Positions 48,205 to 60,819 of a DNA stretch of 64,000 bases are shown in pieces; position 1 is the stretch's first letter, and the number at the start of each line of letters is the position of its first letter. A model generated the notes under the pieces. It saw only the letters and a list, made by a program, of their open reading frames with translations, searched no databases and was not told the origin of the DNA. The stretch is from Sinonovacula constricta (lineage: Eukaryota > Mollusca > Bivalvia > Cardiida > Solecurtidae): NCBI GenBank assembly GCA_007844125.1, contig CM017559.1, positions 68,278,546 to 68,342,545 of the forward strand, given 5' to 3'. Position numbers and translations under genes: made by a program.

Positions 48205-48257
48205 TTGTTTATTGGGTTTATCGTCCCACCAACCGTATTTCAGTTATCTGGAGATGG
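48205..48257 (-). mobile_element. SINE A 3' stub, 53 bp, with 14-bp TSD
   Basis: Only the 3' end of the family is present (on plus TTGTTTATTGGGTTTATCGT to ATCTGGAGATGG). TATTTAACATTTTA flanks it exactly (48191-48204 and 48258-48271), so it is a 5'-truncated insertion and not a relic of a larger copy. Confidence 0.9.
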
Positions 48258-48529
48258 TATTTAACATTTTAAAATTTATAACCTGAGCATAATAAACAGT
48301 TAAATAATTTATAACTTATTAAGAATGCCAATCCCAATCAGGGAAGCAAACAAGCTTAGAATCCGACACTGTCTTAAATAGTTGACATTTCCCTTTATCT
48401 GTACATCAACATTGAAAGCTATACCAACAAGAGAATCAGTAGAACCTTAGGATACTACCCGAAGAAAATGCTGATTTTTTTGTTGTTGTTGTTGTAATTG
48501 TTTTCTTTTTTCAAATATGCATGTTTAAA

Positions 48530-48780
48530 TAATTAAAGTATGAAAAATAACAAAGGGAAATAACTCCTAAATTTTGCAAAACAGAGTTATGATTCTTGTA
48601 TAATGCCCTTCCTGTCATTGAGATCTATATCTACCTATGAAGTTTCATGCTAATAACTCCTATAGTTTTTGTTATGGTCCAGACAAAATTATGATGGTCG
48701 GACGAACGAATGAATTGATGGACCAACTAATGGGACAGGATGGACAAAGCAATGACTTCCCTTCCGGGAGCATAGTGATT
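48530..48780 (+). repeat. Dispersed repeat, AGGGAAATAACTCC type
   Basis: CAAAGGGAAATAACTCCTAA, then AAGTTTCATGCTAATAACTC and GGTCGGACGAACGAATG. Text of this kind is, to my knowledge, scattered widely in bivalve genomes, usually ending in a GGACGGAC-like tail. Confidence 0.5.
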
Positions 48781-48849
48781 AATTTTAACTTTTTTTTTTC
48801 ACTCATTATAATAAAATTAAATAAACATGCATAAAGTAACATAAAGTCA

Positions 48850-49790
48850 ATGTACTAAATAACACAAAGCTCACAATACAATTATGATAAATCAATCACA
48901 CAGGTAATTATTTAAAGGACTTGGGTATTAAATGATTATTCTTACCAACTTTGAAAGTATTTGAAAATGTAATGATAAATTTGAATGATTAATAAAATAA
49001 AGTGTGGTTGTTGAGTGAAAGTTTGGCAAGTAGACAGGTATGTTGCTATATTTTTCTAATGTAATTTACACAATCACTGTAATCAGGTTACTTGAACCAG
49101 CACCCATACGAATCAATGGTCGTACCAGATGGTCACAACATCACTAATTGTCTGGCCTATGAAAACAATTCAATTAAAAAAACACAGCTTCAATGCACCT
49201 GGTGAACGTTGGCAGAAGATAGCACAGAACCTGGCTAATTATACTTTACAAATAAAGTACAAAATGAATTTTGTGAAATAAACTTTTGTATTCAGAATCA
49301 TGACCCTGGGTATGTTGCAATGCATTACATATTGACAGACAGTGTGGAAAATGAATAAATTTAAGTGTCTTGTAAAAAAAGTAATTTATATTTTTCATAT
49401 AATGACTTTCTTGATATATGAAAAATAATAAATGATATAAAATTATCAAGAAAATATAATGACTGTAACGCAAATGATTAAGTTGTCCAATGAAGTTTTA
49501 CAATTTTTGTTTTACCTGACTAACAATACAGTTCAGCATGTTATAATGATACAACTCAGACATGTTTGGTAGGAGGTTCTCAAAAGATCAAAGTAAAAGT
49601 AATTAACTGATAAACAATAAATTACAGAAAAAACAAACACTAACAAAGTTACCTTATAGACCAGACTTGGGTTATGATGAAACTAATATAGGTCACACAT
49701 AACACACACATACACATGCTTTGGCAATTGTCAGGGCTTAACTATTGCTTTTATTATTACTTAACATTTCTTTGTAACTGTAATCCTTCA
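48850..49790. other. Intergenic DNA
   Basis: AT-rich with no recognised element; short frames have no coding character. Confidence 0.5.
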
Positions 49791-49799
49791 TAATCTGCG

Positions 49800-50216
49800 T
49801 AACATACTGCTGAACTATTGAACACATAATCCTGTCAACTTGTAGGCCGTATGTAGACTGCATAACATATAATCTAACCATTGGACATGCAATCATGTCA
49901 ACTTGTAGGCCGTATGTAGACTGCATAACATAAAATCTAACCACTGGACACGCAATCATGTCAACTTGTAGGCTGTATGCAGGCTTAATAACATATAACC
50001 TAACCACTGGACACATAATCATGTCAACTTTGTAGGCCGTATGTAGGCTTCATAACATATAACCTAACCACTGGACACATAATCATGTCAACTTGTAGCC
50101 CATATGTAGGCTTCATAACATATAACCTAACCACTGGACACATAATCATGTCAACTTGTAGCCCATATGTAGGCTTCATAACATATAACCTAACCATTGG
50201 ACACATAATCATGTTC
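49800..50216. repeat. 63-bp minisatellite
   Basis: About 6.5 units of CATAACATATAACCTAACCA, CTGGACACATAATCATGTCA, ACTTGTAGCCCATATGTAGG, CTT. One unit has an extra T near 50030 (CAACTTTGTAG), which breaks the antisense frame. Period 63 explains the long antisense frames. Confidence 0.95.
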
Positions 50217-50488
50217 ATTTACCTTTCAGAATTTAAAGGAAAAATGTTGTGTTAGCTTGCAGATTTTGAAAACATGACCATTTAGAAAACAGAACTTAAA
50301 AACAGTACATTTCTCTTTCAGAAATTGAAAACCTATTCATTTAGCACTCATAACTTAAAAAATTAAATATGCTGTCTTCTTTTGCATGGTTTTTAAATGT
50401 ATCCATTTAGCTTACAGAATGAGCAAGGAGAACTTGAAATATGACCATTTAGCCAGCAGAACAGAAAAAAAATATACGTTCATGATCA

Positions 50489-50797
50489 TTTGTTGGTTTT
50501 ATTATTCTTCCAAAAGTATTTCTGTTATCTGGTGACATTGTCCTCTTGAAGCAGATATAGTGCTGCCTTCACTCTGTATTGCATGCCATGAACACCAAGT
50601 ATAATTTCACACCCAGTCACATTATCTCAACACTGTGCCAACCAGTAGTGGAACTACCTTTGTAACTGCTTAAGCAAGGGATCTATACCACTACTATTTC
50701 CAACCATGTTGGTATGTCAAGGGGGTAGTGGGTTTAAAACTTGGGGGTTCCAGTACCTGGAACCGATGCTCAACTCATTGAGCTACCAGGTCTGGTC
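50489..50797 (-). mobile_element. SINE A, near full length
   Basis: From TTTGTTGGTTTTATTATTCT through GAAGCAGATATAGTGCTGCC to the reversed head (CGATGCTCAACTCATTGAGC, ACCAGGTCTGGTCC). No clear TSD. Confidence 0.75.
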
Positions 50798-50921
50798 CAG
50801 ACCATATTGATGGGTCAACATTAGACTGTTCTAACTAGGTTTTCATAAATTATGAGGTCTGGTCCAGATCATGTTGATGGGTCAACATAAGATTGTACTT
50901 ACTAGGGTTTTCATATGTTAC
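50786..50921. repeat. Tandem pair, about 66 bp unit
   Basis: AGGTCTGGTCCAGACCATAT then TGATGGGTCAACATTAGACT is repeated once (AGGTCTGGTCCAGATCATGT). The duplicated piece includes the end of the neighbouring SINE A head, so it arose after the insertion. Confidence 0.85.
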
Positions 50922-50929
50922 AGGCAAAG

Positions 50930-51930
50930 ATAAAAACCCTCATATTTTCAATAGTGAACTAAAATAACAAAAAATGACTTGTATTATAACAAAACAATAT
51001 TTTCATATTTGAAATATATATTTATTTAAACCTTGTCAAGCAGATGTATTTTTATTGAAACTGTTTGTAGATAGACTAGTTTTGCCTAAGATTGACATCT
51101 GAATAGTCTCCTGTTGACCTATCAATGTGGATTAATAACTATTTTTTAAAATAAAACTACACATTACAACTTTGATTAGCTAAAGTGCTCTAATGTTTAA
51201 AAAAGTCAATTTAACAGGCCTAGATATTTTAACTCATAAATTTTGCTTTAAGAAAAAAAAAATGCCTTTTTGGGACAACATGAAAGTTGACCATGTTGCA
51301 AGTTAAAAAAAAAAAAAAATGCATTGAGTTTTGGCTTAAAAATTCCTGAACCAAAAAATGTAAGGGTGGTCTTGACCTACTGACTGAAAAACATGTAGTG
51401 ATAACATGTAGTTGCATTCTCACATACCTTGTGCAAACATAGCAATAGGTTATGACAACAATATCCTCTTTCTTTTAAAACTACAGCACACTTTATCTCA
51501 TTGTATGATTTCAAAAAGTTTATGACCTTGTTAAGATAACATTCAAGGTAACACATTTTCAAAATGCATAAATACTCATTGACAACCTTGTTAAAATAAC
51601 AAGCATGTTAATATCTGCTTAAAATTGCAGACAAGACGCAGTGAACATTGACCTACTTTGTGCGACAAAGAATTTACATTTCCATGATAGAATTTTTGCT
51701 TCTGTATTTTACAGTATAAGCTTGTTTTCAGTTCCAAAAACATGTTTATATATATATCTTTATTCCTCCATTTAAGAAGATACAAGAAATACATACATAT
51801 AAGTTTACAAACTGAACAAAATATGCAACTTTACTGAGACAAACAAATGAAAAACAATTTTATCATGTAAGAATTTAAGAAATTACAGAGAGAACAACAT
51901 ATGAAGAAAAGAAATAGGGTAACACTTAAA
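50930..51930. other. Intergenic DNA
   Basis: A/T-rich with A-runs at 51248-51260 and 51306-51319; no recognised element. Confidence 0.5.
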
Positions 51931-51934
51931 AAGA

Positions 51935-52165
51935 TCAATAAAACGGTCGAACGAATGCGCAATAAATAGGCGATAAAATCTTTTATATAATGCGGTTAAA
52001 TATAAGGGCACATGAAAAAACAGCAGAAAAAGTCCTGAAAAGAAAAGGCGCAATGATCAATAAACTCAGTGAAAAACACGCGGACAGACAGACAATCAGA
52101 GTGACAGACAGAAGGACAGACACACAGACAGACTTTTACTTGCATTATAATTCCACTTGTGAGGA
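51935..52165 (+). repeat. Dispersed repeat with GACAGACA tail
   Basis: GGTCGAACGAATGCGCAATA, then a (GACA)-rich stretch at 52082-52134. The tail is like that of the 48530-48780 block, but the rest is diverged. Confidence 0.4.
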
Positions 52166-53084
52166 TAATGGCACCACTTGAGCAAAACCTTTTGATGACT
52201 TTAATTTTGTCATACAAACCTGTTGCATGTTAGATAACTATATTTTTTAAATGGATGGAATCACAAGCATATAGAAAAAAAGCACTCATTAAATAAACAC
52301 ATTTTTTTTTCTTTAAATCAGATATAAACACTTAATTTTTCCATGCTTATAAAGAAAGGAACATAGAAAGATTTTTATTTACAAAGCTTTTCTTAATTTT
52401 TACCCATGTCTAACCTTTATGATGACGATCTACAAATGGTATTAACATCTTATCTGAATGTCTTTCTAAGACATTTTTCATACATAGTGCCTGCATATTG
52501 TCATCTTAGTTTAAAATCTTCTTATCAAATGTATATGGATTGAAATCAATTTTGAGATTGTGTGATTTTGTGCAAAAAAAATCAAGGTTTTGTGTTTAGA
52601 TACATGATTATGAAATAACTTAAGCAAAGGCCTGTATTGTCAAATGCATAACTGAACTTGAAGTGGTAATGTATTTAGCCTTACCAATTAATCAGAATAA
52701 CTTAAAGTATATTTACTAATAACATGCAATAAGCCCTTGCTTTCCTTCATGTTAACTACCTTTAATTTTCAGTCAAATTTGCAGTCACATGTTAATTACG
52801 TTACGAAAACCAAATTAAAAAGAGCGTTTTTTTTCCCACATGACTCATGGGCACACTGCTGCAAAAAAAAAATGAAACTTAATTATAAAATGACAAACCC
52901 AAATAACATCAGACTGTACAACATTAGGACTTATTTTTTTATAAACAAAAAGCATTCAGAGATAGTCACAAGGAGAGCTGAGCCAGAAATAGGGATACAT
53001 GTAAATGTAATTGGTTTATGTCCTTATTTTGTGACATATGATTTTCTTGTTCTTTGAAATAAAGATTCACTGTTGTTTATTATG

Positions 53085-53163
53085 TTTATTTGTTTGTTTG
53101 TTTATTGGGTTTATCTTCCCACCAACAATATTTCAGTTATCTGGAGATGGTGTCCACTTGAAG
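53085..53163 (-). mobile_element. SINE A 3' fragment
   Basis: (TTTG)n then TTTATTGGGTTTATCTTCCC, CACCAACAATATTTCAG, GGAGATGGTGTCCACTTGAA; truncated. TSD not clear. Confidence 0.8.
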
Positions 53164-53239
53164 ACAATGAAAGTAAGATTTAGGTTTAAGTTGGAAAGAA
53201 TAAAAAGTTCTGAAATGAAATGAAATAATTAAATTAAAA

Positions 53240-54460
53240 AAAAAAATGAAAGTAAAAAAAAAAAGAATTATCATTTAAGATAATGAACTTCCTCCAGATA
53301 CTGCTTTGCCACAAATATATTAAATACACATCAAAGGACCATTACACTTGATAATTAAGCCAGTGTTGATGCCAACAATATGTGCAAATAGGCAACTAGG
53401 CACATTGACAAAAAGCAAAGTACATTTCTATGCCATGCTAATACTATTTGTTGCAATCAAAATGTAAAGCTTCATAAATTCTGTGTTAACCTTATTAAGG
53501 CAAGTGACTGGTCCATTTTTCCTTGAGACTTAATGTAAAAGTTGGCACACAGAGAACATGCCAACTGTTACATCCTTGGAATGGTCAGTGGACAAAAGGG
53601 CTTCCCTCAGGTTACAGCATTTACAGGACACACCTTGCACTTCATGAGAGTTCTTGGAAATAAATTACTTCCCCACAATCTATGTCATTACTCAGCTGTA
53701 AGTGTGATTACTGAATGAAACAGTTGTTGTCAGTAAAATATATAGCACCTTCACCTGATAGCTCATATGAGATAAATCATAGAGAAATCAGTACATAACC
53801 TTAAAGTTCTTCGTTATTTATTATTGAGTCAAAGAGTACACAAGACGTTGCCCGCATTCTCTGACAGGACCCACACTAAACTCTATCATGTCTCAGAAAG
53901 AGATCAAAACAGCATCATAAACACACTTCGTACTTTGTGACAAAACACTGCAGAAACCAGTTTTAACCAACCATTGGCTTAACTTCTTAGAAAGATTTAT
54001 AATCCGTCTTACTGTAGCATCAAAGTACTGCTATATTTGTATCCTAACAGCAATAAATATTGCAAAATAAAGCTTTGAAAACAGCAAAGGAAATTTTACA
54101 TGACTGGCAAATTCTGTAATGAAACATCTAGTACAAAGATTTTTTTTGTGCACTTTTCCAAAACAAAGTGCAAAAGGCTTTTCAATAAATACCAAAGAGT
54201 TCAATGAAGACTGAAAACTGGGTAAATAGTCACATGTTTCAATTAAAATATACAAATCAATATGACATCTTGGACATATAAAACAGATTAGCGCTTATCA
54301 TGCTATATTTACTTAAAAATACTATTAAATTCTTAGTAATTTGTTTACAACTACATGTACATGCAAATGAGCCTTGACATGTTATGAAGACTGTAGCATG
54401 AACAGAGATTGCTCACTTTGCCTTTGTTTGCATCACTTGGCAGAAGTGTATGGATACTTA
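53240..54460. other. Intergenic DNA
   Basis: No exon, tRNA or repeat family recognised. Confidence 0.5.
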
Positions 54461-54966
54461 GGACAAAACTATGATAACTATGATAATTTATGATAGACTA
54501 GGATAAATTATGATAATAAGGATAGCTATGATACATGTATCTAGATGAATTATGATATCTATGATAGACTAGGATAAACTATGATAATTAGTTAAACTAG
54601 AACATTATTACAGACCATGATAACTAGATAAAATGTGATAACTAGGATATATTATAATAATTAGGATAAACTAGAATAAACTATGATTAACTATGATAAT
54701 TAGGATAGCTATGATATCTAGATAAACTATGATAACTAGAATAAACTAGAGTAACTTGATAGACTATGATAACTATGATAACTTGATAGACTGTGATAGA
54801 CTATGACAAACTAGGATAACTTGATATACTATGATAACTAGGATAACTTGATAGACTATGATAACTATGACAAACTAGGATAACTTGATATAGTATGATA
54901 ACTTGATATACTGTGATAACTAGGAAAACTTGATATACTGTGATAACTATGATAAAAAAAGATACA
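54461..54966. repeat. GATAACTATGATAACTT-type simple array
   Basis: About 500 bp of short, irregular units built from GATAACTATGATAACT, GATAGACTATGATAACT and AGGATAACTTGATATACT. Highly AT-rich and strand-biased (few C). Confidence 0.9.
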
Positions 54967-55120
54967 TGGGGATAATTAATTTCTGATAAGATGTTCTGTA
55001 AGCCCTAATCATACTCCATTTATTACTGTAGTAAATTACCCATACTAATTCTATGTCTTTATCTTATCTCTGCATGACAAGGTGTCTTTATCATATTGTC
55101 AGAGGTTCCACAGTATGTTG

Positions 55121-55167
55121 TTCCCGATCAGACACCTTCCAGTCTGGATCTACACTATTTGTCTTAA
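55121..55167. repeat. Inverted-repeat element copy, short
   Basis: CCCGATCAGACACCTTCCAG then TCTGGATCTACACTATTTGT; the left arm is shortened. Confidence 0.65.
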
Positions 55168-55393
55168 GTATGATTCATTAGTGCTCTGTCCTTAGTGCTA
55201 AAAAAACATGACTTGTAAAATCTCACTGACATTTGCATGTTGTTGATTTTTCTGCACAATGATTTCAGACATTCCACCATCAAAAATGTTTTAGTATTTA
55301 TTTTAAAAATACCAACATGTTTATCTCTTTTACTGAGGTTTTCATTTAATTCTATGTTGCTTTACAAATATATCCTTAAGTCCATATCAAGGA

Positions 55394-55693
55394 CCAGACA
55401 TGATAACGCAATTGGTAGTTCAATAGCTGCAGGTATGTAAGGCCTTGGGTCTAAACCTGGGCCAGGACAAAAATTGGTAGTGGCATTGCTCCCATGCTTA
55501 TGCTTAATGGGTTACTTATGTCCACAAAAGGTCGGCCCAGAGATAGGACCATGTGACTAGGTGTGACAAGACAGGTATTTCTGGCATGCTATTCACATTG
55601 AGGGCAGTACTATAAATACGATAAATAACACTATCTCTGGATAACTACCTATATGATTTTAAGTTTGACAATAAACCAAACAAACAAACAAGC
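55394..55693 (+). mobile_element. SINE A, near full length, sense on plus
   Basis: GGACCAGACATGATAACGCA then ATTGGTAGTTCAATAGCTGC (worn box A), GTCGGCCCAGAGATAGGACC, GCATGCTATTCACATTGAGG and the tail AATAAACCAAACAAACAAAC. More diverged than other copies, so older. Confidence 0.7.
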
Positions 55694-56047
55694 AGTATGA
55701 TTGAAGAACCTAACATAACACATTTATACACCTCTAATGTGACCACAAGTCAATCGGTCAAGGTGACGTAAGGTAAGCTACTTTTCAATATGTTTGCCAT
55801 GCTAGTATTCTCTACATTATACAGGTAATAGAGAAGATATAAAATTGTATTTCTCTTAAAGGAGCCATGTCATCATCAAAATTCTTCCAGACTGATAACT
55901 TAATGGTGACGATCAAGTGTCAGTGGGCCAGTATGACATCTAAATACTCCAATGTCCAGATCTTTGGTCATTTTGGGACCTTTACTTTGACTTAATAGTT
56001 ATCATGCATAATACTGTATCATGAACCAGTTCCTGGCCTTTATGTAG

Positions 56048-56202
56048 GAATTGGTCTGTGTTATATATTATGTTTACCTATTAATTTGTCTGTGTTATAT
56101 ATTATGTTTACCAATTAATTGGTCTGTGTTATATATTATGTTTACCTATTAATTGGCCTGTGTTATATATTATGTTTACCTATTAATTTGTCTGTGATAT
56201 AT
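56048..56202. repeat. 34-bp minisatellite
   Basis: Four to five units of TTGGTCTGTGTTATATATTA then TGTTTACCTATTAA. Confidence 0.92.
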
Positions 56203-56553
56203 AATCAGTAATGTAGCAGGAAGCAAACAAGTGAATTCCATTGCATCTTATTCATATTTAGATACATTATTGACTAATAAATGATCAGTGCATATATAAG
56301 GTCAGGATCAGGTTTATAACAACAGGAATGATAGGAAACTTAATAGTGAAACCAATAATTTGGAAGCTTTCTTTCATACACTGAGTCTCCATGAAACAGC
56401 AAGACTTGTATTTCTTATGACAAACATTTTCAATTATTGCTTCAGCAGTTTTTATGATTCAGTATTTATGATTGTGCAACCTTTGACAACTGATAGTAAT
56501 AGCACATTGTCTGTATAATATAATGCTAAGCCAGTTAAACACAAACTGATAGG

Positions 56554-56612
56554 GCAAAATGTGGAGACTTACGATCAGTAAGCTCCTGCTAATGATTTGA
56601 GTAAATATTCCT
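56554..56612. repeat. Inverted-repeat element, worn copy
   Basis: CAAAATGTGGAGACTTACGA then TCAGTAAGCTCCTGC. Confidence 0.45.
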
Positions 56613-57093
56613 TGTGCTGACATTAACCCAGCTAGGAAAAAATAGTGTAAGTTTTAATTTTTAGTATAGAAAATAAACAATTTAACCAGATATATTAGAC
56701 CAATTATAATCTATGAAATTTAAAAAGTGGGCTCCAAGGTCTCAAGTCACAGTACAGTAGTACAAGTCAGTGGATACCATTGTTGCAAATACCTGTGTCC
56801 TAGGTGTACTGTACACTGCCTATTGTTCTCTGTAACAACATTAAAACACCGGAGGGGATTGGAGAAAGGCTGACCGATGATCAACAGTTCATGAGAATAG
56901 AATTGTGTATCTCTATACTTACAATTACTTCATGATAGCTAGGTAAACAGCAGTATTGAAACCATTATCTAACATAAGTAATAGTGATTTGAGGTTTGAA
57001 TAAATAAACTTTTTGAAAAACTTGTGCATTATAACGACACAGTTTTGTTGTTCTTGCTGAATTCACCTTCAGCTCAACATGAATTGTTCTAGC

Positions 57094-57170
57094 TTAGACA
57101 AATAGGGCAGATGCAGACCTGCCACCTCCTACTGGGCGCTGTTTGATCAGAATCCACCCTACTTTATGGC
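57094..57170. repeat. Inverted-repeat element copy
   Basis: GACAAATAGGGCAGATGCAG, then ACTGGGCGCTGTTTGATCAG and AATCCACCCTACTTTATGGC. Confidence 0.7.
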
Positions 57171-57403
57171 CTGGACAAGTACATCTAGATATCTATAGAG
57201 TTAGAATTTGTTATCAAAATGTAGTATGATCAGAGTTGATAACTATATGTTCAGCTATTCTGTAAAATGAAAATCGTGTTCACAAAGAGATGATATAGTG
57301 CTGCCTTTACTGTAGCAGTATATATAAGGGGTGTAACAATAGATAACACTCCATATTGTCATTAAACTTTATCTTGTTTTCTTTGATATTGTACCAAATT
57401 GTT

Positions 57404-57594
57404 TGTTTATTGGGTTTATCGTCCCACCAACAGTATTTCAGTTATCTGGAGACGGTGTCCACTTGAAGCAGATATAGTGCTGCCTTCACTGTGTATAGCA
57501 TGCCATGAACACCTGGCATGATACCACACCCTGTCACATTATCCTGACACCGGGTCAACCCGTCGTGGAACTACCCTTACATTTGCTTGAGCGT
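57404..57594 (-). mobile_element. SINE A, 5'-truncated, 15-bp perfect TSD
   Basis: 191 bp of the 3' part (plus-strand text TTTATTGGGTTTATC to CATTTGCTTGAGCG). TTGTACCAAATTGTT is repeated perfectly at 57389-57403 and 57595-57609. The head is absent, as expected when reverse transcription stopped early. Confidence 0.95.
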
Positions 57595-57877
57595 TTGTAC
57601 CAAATTGTTAAATTTTTATTTGTGATAAACATTCAGAATTTACAATAATAATAAAAACATATTTGGAGAAATATTGTATTATATTTTATTTTTTTAAGAT
57701 CTAACATGTTTAAGTTTTAGGTTATTCTATTAGTTTCTTATGTCATTTCATCTTCAATCATTTCTTGTGTGGATAACCTTTTTTTCCATCATATATTCTG
57801 ATCATTGACTTTCAGACTTAAAAGTTTTTGGTTTCAGTAAACAGCTATGCTAACATATCGTTTAATATAAGTCATGG

Positions 57878-58092
57878 TGTTTATTGGGTTTATCATCCCA
57901 CCAACAGTATTTCAGTTATCTGGAGACAGTGTCCACTTGAATCAGATATAGTGCTGTGTATAGCATGCTTTGAACACTTGGCATATTACCACACCCAGTC
58001 ACATTATCTTGACACTGGGCCAACCAGTCATGGAACTACCATTATATTTGCTTGAGCATTAGCAAGGGAGCTATACTACTACCATTTTTAAT
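57878..58092 (-). mobile_element. SINE A, 5'-truncated
   Basis: GTGTTTATTGGGTTTATCAT to GCAAGGGAGCTATACTACTA. It lies about 280 bp from the copy above in the same orientation. It has a small internal deletion (ATAGTGCTGTGTATAGCATG lacks GCCTTCACT). Confidence 0.85.
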
Positions 58093-58424
58093 GAGGTAAA
58101 AAAAACAACATTAGTCAATGTTTTCTTTTGGTCACATAAAAATGAACAAAGATGGTCATTTTCAGGTACCTTCATTATGGTAGTCTTCTAACATGTAGTT
58201 ATGTAGTTGAGCTGCCAAAAAACAGTAAAAGCCAATTCTACCCACAAGATAAGCCAAAGCCAAAAGTTTATGACACCACTGTCAAGGACTAAACTACTTT
58301 TAAAGATTACCCAGTAAACATTTTTTACAGTCATGATGATATCAGAAACACTTTCATGCTTTCAGCAATTGTTGCAATAAAAAAATTAAGTTCAAAACAA
58401 AAAAAACAGAAATAACAAGAAATG

Positions 58425-58625
58425 TTTGTAAAACATGAGCCTCATTGTCCCCTGGTTCCACTCAATGACTCCAAAACCCAAACCAAAATAACCTTCATGT
58501 ATAAGGTCGCCATGACCTTGACCTTTGTGCTTCTGACCTCAACACCAAAAAAGATGATTAACTCATCGTGACCAATGTTCCTACCAAGATTGAGAATTTG
58601 GGGTTTATGTGTTCTATAAAGACAT
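58425..58625 (+). repeat. Dispersed repeat with TGACCTTGACCTTTG
   Basis: GGTCGCCATGACCTTGACCT then TTGTGCTTCTGACCTCAACA and CCAAGATTGAGAATTTGGGG. Similar text is, to my knowledge, common in bivalve DNA. It contains nuclear-receptor-like TGACCT half-sites. Confidence 0.5.
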
Positions 58626-58629
58626 AATA

Positions 58630-60750
58630 CTGTAAACTAATTAAACCAGAAGATCAAGAGATTATATTGTGTAATCAATATATACATCAAATGTGGATTT
58701 ATGAATGAACAATGCTGCGCAGGAATATCACTCAGTGACTAGAGGAAAGGGTGGAAATGGGGAGCGAACTGTTGTTAGAATGAGTATTCCGCTGACTGCA
58801 TTTTCTACCAGGGAGAGATATATGAGATATCCTATGTGGCACCCACTGCTCTGTACCAAGTTATGTGTGACAGATGTCATTTGCAGGGTTTAACTTACAC
58901 TGCTTAAACAGTGCTTTTCTGTGCTTTGATTTGACAATCCTGATGAAAGACCTGCAAAAGCATGTCAAGGATATTTCCTACTTTTAAACTGTCACACAAT
59001 GATTCTAACTTGCACCTGTTCACAACTGTGTATAAAAAGATAGTATCCGACAGTTTGGACCAAAATTTCTTTTCTCAAATAACCCAATAAATCATCATTA
59101 TCTGAAAAGGTCCTGCAAAATGCTGTTCATTGATGTCCTAGAACGTGTGAACAGTCAGGCATAAATCACATTGCAAACAGGTATTTCCTACCAGAGGCTC
59201 GCTGCAGAGATAGCTATTTCTAAACTTAGAAAACCACATGACATCTTACTTTTGAGATCAAGTTATATAGTAATTCAGGTAATCCACTCAGACGTCGATA
59301 TCTTTTTTAAGCAGAGACCAGTTGTTATACAGTTGGAAAGAATATGCATTATTTTAGTCTAAAAATTCAGTTAGTGTTCAAAATTGTATTTATTAAAACT
59401 AAAGTATGAATTTATATAAAATTATGCTCAAATTCCCCAAAGCAGTGATTCGATATTGTCATATGTATTTGATATGGTCAAACTGTCAATTACCATCTTT
59501 AAAGGGTTGTATACTGAGGTAATCCTTGAAAATTCTTTCTTGATGGCTCTGACCCAATTCAATGAAATGGAATTGATAGCAATCAGCAACCATTTAATTT
59601 GAGAGACAGTGAAAAGATGGCACACCACTAACATTAGAAGTGGAGGTCAGCATCACTGAAGGTAGTTTTGTGGTATTGATTTTGAGTTTATGCCACTGCT
59701 GACCCTTTGTCCACCCTCATCTTTATACCACAAACTGGTCTAATGGTCATGTGACCATCCCCAGGTGTTCAGTAATGGCCTTTGTATCTGGTCCACTGAC
59801 CACTAACATTATTCAGAAAACACTCAGTAAGAACAGAATAGAATATATTAGGTTTAGTAGACCTGTTCAACTGACCAGTAATGAGCTTTAAGATCACATA
59901 CAAACGGTAGAACACAACATACAACCTCTATGTACTAGGTCTCCCCTGTGTAAGTGGTTAATCTTGCCAACTGACCAGCAGAGCATTCAGATGACTCCAA
60001 CAGAGCAACCTAAAACATATTTATGTTCATTCAAGAACCAAACTGGTAGGCTGGCCACATCACTGACACAGTCAAGCACTCAGTAGACATTGCCAGTAAC
60101 TGTAAAAATTAATTGAACATCCCATATTTCATCCCAATAACCATGACGCGAGATTATTGGATGGCAAAATCATGTTTTCCATTCCAAAGACACACTTTAT
60201 TCCAAACAGTTAGCAAAACATTTAAACATCACAAAAGAAAAAAGAATAAAGACTATCATAAGTAACCAAAGGAAGTAGGCTATTACAATTTTTCAATTTA
60301 CTAAAATCTGAAAACAAGAACATGACTAATGGCATACAGATTCAGTATATGGCTCTATATCAGATAACGGGACTAAAATAACAGCCATTACATTTTTGTT
60401 CTTAGTTTCAAATCTGTGTATAAATTGTATTATTAAGGTATTTTTATTTCATATTGACTGCAAAGATATTACTTAAAAAAAGTACATTGCTTCGTGTTGC
60501 CTGTTAAGACTTGGTCATTAGTGCATTTTAGTCAAAAAATGTCAAAACTTTAAAGTTTGACAAAAAAAAAATTTAGTTAAAGAACACATGGTAAAATAAA
60601 TTACATTTTAATTATAATTTATATTTTTATTTAATATAAAATAAATACATCAAAACCACTGAGTTTATGCAACCAGATTTGAAACTAAGCAAAAAACAGT
60701 GATGGCTGTTATTTTTTCCATTGATCTGAAAAAGAGCCATATATGTATAT
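58630..60750. other. Intergenic DNA
   Basis: Apart from the partial MITE at 59043-59085, no element or exon is recognised. Confidence 0.5.
59043..59085. mobile_element. Partial relative of the TTAA MITE
   Basis: GTATCCGACAGTTTGGACCA then AAATTTCTTTTCTCAAATAA is the reverse complement of the right end of the element at 30027-30126. The other end is not found. Confidence 0.65.
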
Positions 60751-60762
60751 TTAGAAACTAGT

Positions 60763-60812
60763 AGGCTGCTTAGGCAAATATCTTGTAGCTGCCTGATTAG
60801 ACTCTACACCTG
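60763..60812. repeat. Inverted-repeat element, short copy
   Basis: GCTTAGGCAAATATCTTGTA then GCTGCCTGATTAGACTCTAC. Confidence 0.5.
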
Positions 60813-60819
60813 TGAGTTT

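Noticed and set aside
49738..50218. Two long antisense repeat frames
   Set aside because: They come from the 63-bp array and are separated by a one-base insertion.
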